Shown here: positions 59,715 through 64,000 of the stretch, piece by piece
Position numbering within the stretch: the stretch's first letter is position 1
How the letters are laid out: every line of letters begins with the position of its first letter
NCBI GenBank assembly: GCA_036821485.1
Contig: DAISJM010000016.1
Location: 1-64,000 of the forward strand
Direction of reading: 5' to 3'
Origin: DAISJM01 sp036821485
GTDB lineage: Bacteria > Verrucomicrobiota > Kiritimatiellia > CAIQIC01 > JAGNIJ01
Length of the DNA stretch: 64,000 nucleotides
Notes under the pieces: model-generated
Told to the model about the DNA's origin: nothing
The model's input: the letters and a program-made list of their open reading frames with translations, nothing else
Database searches by the model: none
Position numbers and translations under genes: made by a program

Positions 59715-61157
59715 ATGAAGCCCTTCTTCCATAGAGAATCGTGGAATGCGCCCGGCGGTTACGCCGAGGTGTTGCGTGTGGCCTACCCGCTGGTCATCAG
59801 CATGGGTTCGTTCACCATGATGCAGTTCTGCGATCGCATGTTTCTGGCGTGGTACAGCGCCACATCGATTCAGGCAGCGTTGCCGGCCGGCATTCTGTCC
59901 TTCACATTTGTCTGCGGATTCATGGCGCTGGCGGGCTATGCGGGGACTTTTGTTGCCCAATATCACGGGGCGGGTGAGCCTGCGGGCTGCAGCTTGTCGA
60001 CGGCGCAGGGAGTGATTCTTTCGCTGGCGTCGTGGCCGGTGATGCTGGCGCTCATGCCGCTTGGCCAGTGGATTCTTCGCACGAGCGGACACGCGCCTGC
60101 GGTGCTGGTGGAAGAGTTGGACTATTTCAACATTCTCATGTTGGGGGCGGTGGCGTCGCCTTTGGGTGCCGCGATCAGCAGCTACTTCACGGGGCGGGGC
60201 GATACGCTGACGAACATGTATGCAAACCTCGCGGGGAATCTCGTCAACGTGGTACTCGACTACATGATGATCTTCGGCCATTGGGGCTGCCCGGAAATGG
60301 GTATTCGTGGTGCAGCGTGGGCGACGGTGATCTCGGGCTTCATCGGGCCGGCGATTATGCTGGCGCTTTACTTCCGTCCTGCCGAGAACCGGGCATGTGC
60401 CACACGCCGGAACTTCCGTTTCAAGGCGGCCTTGATGGTGAGGATGATTCGGTTTGGACTTCCCTCTGCGGCGCATTTGCTGTTGGACGTGGGGTCATTC
60501 AGCCTTTTTGTGCTCTGGACCGGGAGGATGGGGGCGGCAGCGCTTGCCGCCAGCAACATCGCGCTGGCCATCAACAACATCGCTTTCATGCCGCTGATCG
60601 GGATGAGCATCGCGGCGTCGATCCTAGTGGGCCAATACCAGGGGCGACGAGACAGTGCGACGGCGGAGAAGGCCGGATGGACGGCGCTGAAGGTGGGGTG
60701 GGCCTACATGTTCGTTGTCGCGATGACGTTTGTGCTCCTTCCCCGCATGTATTTCGGATTGTTCACCGGTCGGGGCCCGGGGACGGTAGCGTTGGACGAA
60801 GTGCTGCCCGTGGGACGGTTTCTTCTGCTGATGATGGCTACATGGGGGATGCTGGATACGGTGAACCTAGTGTTGTCCGGAGCGTTGAAGGGGGCGGGTG
60901 ACACCCGATTCGTGATGTACTACTCCGTGGCGATGGGCTGGGGCGTGTGGATCGTTGGCGAGGCGATCATTCTCCTTGTGCTGGACTTGAGCATCAAGTG
61001 GGCGTGGGCTTGGTTGGCCATCTACGTGTTTCTCATGGCCTTGGGATTCCTCGCGAGGTATCGCTCGGGCAGATGGAAGACCATCGAACTGTTGGATCGC
61101 CAGACGCCGCTGCAACCTAATCGGCCGGGTGCGGAGGCCCTCGTGGTCGCGGATTGA
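59715..61157 (+). CDS. MATE family efflux transporter
   Basis: A 480-residue membrane protein with twelve hydrophobic helices in two halves, as expected for MATE (NorM/DinF) cation-coupled exporters. VAYPLVISMGSFTMMQFCDRMFLAWY opens the N-half and FGLPSAAHLLLDVGSFSLF opens the C-half. It could export a lipid or small molecule. No partner gene is adjacent. Confidence 0.86.
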   Translation: MKPFFHRESWNAPGGYAEVLRVAYPLVISMGSFTMMQFCDRMFLAWYSATSIQAALPAGILSFTFVCGFMALAGYAGTFVAQYHGAGEPAGCSLSTAQGVILSLASWPVMLALMPLGQWILRTSGHAPAVLVEELDYFNILMLGAVASPLGAAISSYFTGRGDTLTNMYANLAGNLVNVVLDYMMIFGHWGCPEMGIRGAAWATVISGFIGPAIMLALYFRPAENRACATRRNFRFKAALMVRMIRFGLPSAAHLLLDVGSFSLFVLWTGRMGAAALAASNIALAINNIAFMPLIGMSIAASILVGQYQGRRDSATAEKAGWTALKVGWAYMFVVAMTFVLLPRMYFGLFTGRGPGTVALDEVLPVGRFLLLMMATWGMLDTVNLVLSGALKGAGDTRFVMYYSVAMGWGVWIVGEAIILLVLDLSIKWAWAWLAIYVFLMALGFLARYRSGRWKTIELLDRQTPLQPNRPGAEALVVAD

Positions 61158-61165
61158 GTGTGCGC

Positions 61166-61882
61166 TCAGTGGGTGGGGGCCTGAAGTGCCCGCAGGCAGC
61201 GTTCCTTGGCTTTCCACGCCATCATCATGGTGAGCGCAAAGGGGACCAGACCCACCGCGTACAGCCACCCAAAACCGTAACGTGGCGCAATAGCCTCGCC
61301 GGGCGCCAGCGCTATGCCGAAGTGCCGGGCAGCCGTTGCCGATTGAATCAGTGCATAGCCGGTGGGCGCGAGCATGAGCGCCAGGGCCAGCCATGCGGAG
61401 ACCTGGGCCTCGACGAGCAATAACCTGTCGTGCAACAACCGGGCGATTTCACCGGCGAGTTGATTCAGTATGAACAGGCCCCACGCTGTGCACAGCATCA
61501 GGATGATCAGGTTAGCCACATAGTAGGGTACATGCGGCATGTGCTTCCACCAGAAGACAAAAGGTGAGAGGTACACTTCGATCAGCAGGACAAAGAGGAG
61601 CTCCCGCACCAGCGAGTGCCATCGTGCGCCCGGCAGTGGTGCCCGCTGGAAGTAGACCACGCCACAGTAGACGAGGAAGACGCCAAACACGTAAGCGGGC
61701 GCCCGCGCAGTGAAAGGCAGGCGCACATCTATGGCGCCAGCAAAGAGGAGAATCGCGAGAGGAATGCCCCAGAAGACGCAGGAAAAGCCCCTCATGGCCC
61801 GGGCATAGGCGTCTATCGGCACGGGAAGTGCGGGGACGGGGTCCGGCGCAGGCACGCCTGCCTCTGCTGCTTCGGTTGACAT
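61166..61882 (-). CDS. Polytopic membrane protein of unknown function
   Basis: A 238-residue protein with about seven hydrophobic helices after a Pro/acidic N-terminus. The start at 61882 gives MSTEAAEAG; earlier in-frame ATGs at 61891 and 61921 are possible. The IDVRLPFTARAPAYVFGVFL and WLYAVGLVPFALTMMMAWKAK helices are typical of membrane proteins, but I do not recognise a family. Its 3' end is eight bases from the convergent MATE gene. Confidence 0.6.
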   Translation of the reverse strand: MSTEAAEAGVPAPDPVPALPVPIDAYARAMRGFSCVFWGIPLAILLFAGAIDVRLPFTARAPAYVFGVFLVYCGVVYFQRAPLPGARWHSLVRELLFVLLIEVYLSPFVFWWKHMPHVPYYVANLIILMLCTAWGLFILNQLAGEIARLLHDRLLLVEAQVSAWLALALMLAPTGYALIQSATAARHFGIALAPGEAIAPRYGFGWLYAVGLVPFALTMMMAWKAKERCLRALQAPTH

Positions 61883-61954
61883 CGCCGGCATTATGAGGCC
61901 GCGGCACGATTCCTGCAACATCCCGATGGATCGCAGGGCGATCCGATGGGGGCG

Positions 61955-62767
61955 TCAGCGTGACAACACAATCGAGTAAAAGTGTTGCTCGCGTTCGTTG
62001 GCGCGGAAGACGGCTGTGCCGTTTCCGCTTCTGCCGGAAGCATCCAGGTTCAGGTTGAGTGTTTCCCAGTTCTGGGAATCCCACGAAAGGCGCATGGTGC
62101 CGTTCATGGCGGACCCTGTCACATTGCCCGACACGGTGCCCGAGACGTTGTTGTCCGTTCCCTCCAGTGTGCCTGACACGGTCTGACCGTTCTGCTGGAG
62201 ACGCATGCGAAAGACGATCCATGGATGCCGAGCTTCAGCCGTATTCCGCGTATTGCGTTCGAAGGTGAACGCGGCAGTCCACGCACCGTCGAACAGGGCA
62301 GCTGAGGGACTCGCCTGCGGCGCGACGGTTGTTGTGGGAACGGCTGGCGCCGGCGGTGCAACCGGGCGTGTCGGATAAGCTATGTCGCGCGTGAGTGCAT
62401 CCACGCGCGCGGATAAAGCTCGAATCTCACCGGCCTGTTGCAGGATCTGGTTGGAGAGGGGTTGAATCGCTTCGGGGATCTTCAAAGACAACGTCTTGGC
62501 CTCGGCCTGAATGCTTGCCGTTGCCACTTCAAGTTGGCTGGCAACCTGTCCCTTGGAATCCTGAACATCCTGCGCGAGGAGCTGCATCGCGTGGTCCTCC
62601 TGCGAGAGCCGCGCGTCGATCTCCTCCGTCTGCGTGCGAAGGGCGCTCAGTTCCTGCTGCGTCTTTTGGAGTTCCTGCTTCAAATTGTCGACCGCGTCCT
62701 GGCGGGCGCATCCAACGAGCAACGTGAATCCGGCGAGGATGGAAACAGCGATGATGGTGCGTAACAT
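61955..62767 (-). CDS. Coiled-coil lipoprotein
   Basis: A 270-residue lipoprotein. The signal peptide ends at lipobox LVGC (Cys20). Residues about 25-125 form a Gln/Glu-rich coiled coil (LKQELQKTQQELSALRTQTEE), then a Pro/Ala linker, then a C-terminal beta-rich domain with SGTLEGTDNNVSGTVSG and WDSQNWETLNL. GGAGGT precedes the ATG. It is probably an outer-membrane-anchored periplasmic protein of unknown function. Confidence 0.78.
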   Translation of the reverse strand: MLRTIIAVSILAGFTLLVGCARQDAVDNLKQELQKTQQELSALRTQTEEIDARLSQEDHAMQLLAQDVQDSKGQVASQLEVATASIQAEAKTLSLKIPEAIQPLSNQILQQAGEIRALSARVDALTRDIAYPTRPVAPPAPAVPTTTVAPQASPSAALFDGAWTAAFTFERNTRNTAEARHPWIVFRMRLQQNGQTVSGTLEGTDNNVSGTVSGNVTGSAMNGTMRLSWDSQNWETLNLNLDASGRSGNGTAVFRANEREQHFYSIVLSR

Positions 62768-62823
62768 GGTCAGACCTCCCTCAATCAATGACACCCGACG
62801 CGATGCACGATATCCTGCCGTGA

Positions 62824-62851
62824 AGTATACAGGAAGAGGGCCCCCGGGCAA
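62824..62851 (-). promoter_or_regulatory. Candidate sigma-70 promoter for the lipoprotein gene
   Basis: Minus-strand TTGCCC (62851-62846) and TATACT (62829-62824) are 16 bases apart. The -10 is a five-of-six match. Transcription would begin about 50 bases before the lipoprotein start codon. Confidence 0.38.
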
Positions 62852-62887
62852 AGCGATTCCTGGCGAGGTGGGTCCCTGTGCTGATGG

Positions 62888-63121
62888 TCAGGAGCCGCGT
62901 TTGCGTGCGAGAAGCTCGGCGTACTTGAGCTTGGCACGGCTGAGTATTTCCACTGGATCGTGAGTGTGCGCTATGTCTTTTCCCCACCACTCCATGAACT
63001 CATTTCCACGGCAGAGCTTGTCGATCTTCAGCATCAGGGCGTCCGCTTCTGTACCGTATACGGTTTGGTGGTGGACGAACAAATCTGTCAGTGGATGATC
63101 GCCTGGTCTTCCATTGGGCAT
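62888..63121 (-). CDS. Small conserved hypothetical protein
   Basis: A 77-residue protein beginning MPNGRPGDHPLTDLFVHH, from the ATG at 63121 with an excellent GGAGG about seven bases upstream. An upstream ATG at 63145 would add eight residues. The body has a helix with TEADALMLKIDKLC and a basic C-terminus. The start matches a pattern I associate with small conserved bacterial proteins of unknown function. No partner is clear. Confidence 0.65.
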   Translation of the reverse strand: MPNGRPGDHPLTDLFVHHQTVYGTEADALMLKIDKLCRGNEFMEWWGKDIAHTHDPVEILSRAKLKYAELLARKRGS

Positions 63122-63325
63122 GATGGCCTCCTTTTCTGAATCCATTCGCAGACCGTTCCCGCGCGCCGAATCATTGTGACCAACCTAATCAGGAGACAGA
63201 GGCATGGCGAGCGTGTTTTCGCCTTGTTTGCGTGACGGGTTTTGCGGCTACTACGGCCCGGTGTCTTTGCCGGCACTTCGCTGTGTGTCCCGTGTTCGGG
63301 ATAAGGGGAGGGACTGAATCAAGCT

Positions 63326-63353
63326 TTGCGTCAGCTTTTGCGTGGTCTAGAAT
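63326..63353 (+). promoter_or_regulatory. Candidate promoter, nearly leaderless, before the 63363 gene
   Basis: TTGCGT, a 16-base spacer and TAGAAT (five of six), ending nine bases before the ATG at 63363. The spacing repeats that seen before the MurC-like gene. Confidence 0.35.
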
Positions 63354-63362
63354 CCGCGCATC

Positions 63363-64000
63363 ATGAAATGCAGCACGCGTCTTTTTCTTGTTCTTCTTGC
63401 GCTGGTCGTCGGGGTGTCGTCCGTTCGCGGCATGACCTTCAAGGATGAGGATGCCGCGCCCATTGCGGATCCCTGTCTCGATCTGGTCCGCGTGGAGTGG
63501 TCGCGCATGGGAGAGAATGCCGGCTGCGTGATTCACTTCCTTGATACACCGCAGGCGGAACGCGTGCGCATCCTGATCGATGTGGATGGACCGGATCGTG
63601 GTGTCGCGCCATCGGGCGCGGATTTCATGGTTGAGGGCCGCCGATTCTATCAACACACGGGAATGGATGATGCCTGGACTTGGGATGCGATCGGGGAGGT
63701 TGCGCTCATCGAGGACGGTCGCGCCCTGCGGCTGCTGCTGCCGGAATTTGAACATGGCAGCGCATTCCGGTGGTCTGTTGAAACGCTGAGCAGTGAACTT
63801 GCCGCCGTCGACCGATATCCCTCTTCCGGTCTGGCCGACACGCGATGGGCGAGTTTGGAGGGAGGGGGGCGGACGGAGGCGGCGGCCGTGGATCTGAGAG
63901 GGCTGCTTGAGTACAACCCGCTTACATTATCCTATCGCTTCGACACCGAACTAAAGGCTGTCATCTGGCCGCCGGCACGGGAGCCGTTACCCATGGCATG
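63363..64000 (+). CDS. Secreted protein of unknown function, 3' end outside window
   Basis: About 212 residues are visible and the frame is still open at the window end. The N-terminus KCSTRLFLVLLALVVGVSSVRG is a clear signal peptide, so the protein is exported. The mature part begins MTFKDEDAAPIADPCLDLVRV and is rich in short beta-strands and acidic loops (LIDVDGPDRGV, DAWTWDAIGEVALIEDG). I do not recognise a family. It lies divergent from the small gene at 63121. Confidence 0.7.
   Translation, partial: MKCSTRLFLVLLALVVGVSSVRGMTFKDEDAAPIADPCLDLVRVEWSRMGENAGCVIHFLDTPQAERVRILIDVDGPDRGVAPSGADFMVEGRRFYQHTGMDDAWTWDAIGEVALIEDGRALRLLLPEFEHGSAFRWSVETLSSELAAVDRYPSSGLADTRWASLEGGGRTEAAAVDLRGLLEYNPLTLSYRFDTELKAVIWPPAREPLPMA

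Noticed and set aside
1..64000. Mobile element or prophage
   Set aside because: No transposase, integrase, phage structural gene or terminal target duplication was seen; the only repeats are small non-coding elements.
1..64000. tRNA or rRNA genes
   Set aside because: I saw no stretch with tRNA-like arms or rRNA-like conservation on reading both strands, though a short tRNA could be missed without a covariance search.

Overview
ORGANISM. The window is moderately GC-rich and densely packed, and it encodes an outer-membrane LPS-assembly protein (LptD type), so the host is a diderm bacterium. A small CPHCGQ...CPAC zinc-ribbon protein of a style common in the PVC superphylum, DUF2723 membrane proteins, palindromic intergenic TTCCAA-N3-TTGGAA motifs and an ACACGAAT-type dyad repeat suggest the PVC group, perhaps Kiritimatiellota or a relative. 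That placement is inference. I saw no rRNA or tRNA gene, CRISPR array, transposase or phage gene.

LAYOUT. 1-3440: operon of a transglutaminase-like protein and an ABC-2 exporter (ATPase, permease). 3531-9255: zinc-ribbon protein, LptD, SDR epimerase, inositol-monophosphatase-family protein, DUF2723 membrane protein. 9233-16031 (minus strand): smc, family-B DNA polymerase, gspG, second pseudopilin. 16343-24024: M20 peptidase, two PMT-type membrane glycosyltransferases, two GT2 enzymes and a Wzx-like flippase. 24044-33194: a long plus-strand sugar-nucleotide operon with a nucleotidyltransferase-kinase fusion (HldE domains in reverse order), SIS isomerase, three SDRs, split transketolase, methyltransferase, nucleotidyltransferase-fold protein and zinc alcohol dehydrogenase. 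33191-37195 (minus): RmlD-like SDR, WbuC cupin, C-methyltransferase, membrane protein. 37315-38079: GT2. 38083-40808 (minus): HAD phosphatase, APH-like kinase and two membrane proteins ending in a winged helix. 40934-51663: SIS isomerase, transaldolase, HddA-like kinase, several SDRs, a nucleotide-sugar dehydrogenase lacking its catalytic Cys, a Gfo/Idh/MocA oxidoreductase, HddC-like nucleotidyltransferase, GmhB-like phosphatase and GT2. 51666-59668: methyltransferases, GT4, a third PMT protein, a MurC-like ligase and a DUF2007-type protein. 59715-64000: MATE transporter, membrane protein, coiled-coil lipoprotein, a small conserved protein and a truncated secreted protein.

HOW IT FITS. Most of 6-60 kb reads as a surface-polysaccharide (O-antigen-like) locus built around activated heptoses. 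Transaldolase and transketolase could supply sedoheptulose 7-phosphate. SIS isomerases, a GHMP kinase, a GmhB phosphatase and an HddC nucleotidyltransferase would convert it to NDP-heptose. SDRs, a C-methyltransferase, O-methyltransferases and oxidoreductases would tailor it. GT2/GT4 enzymes, a Wzx flippase and polyprenyl-phosphate sugar transferases would assemble and export it, and LptD would deliver LPS to the surface. The most notable non-coding signals are three TTCCAA-N3-TTGGAA palindromes spaced exactly 31 bp apart at 43891-43970, a dyad repeat at 42302-42380, inverted 8-bp tandem repeats bridging two heptose genes at 49966-50071, and three promoters so close to start codons that the mRNAs would be nearly leaderless.
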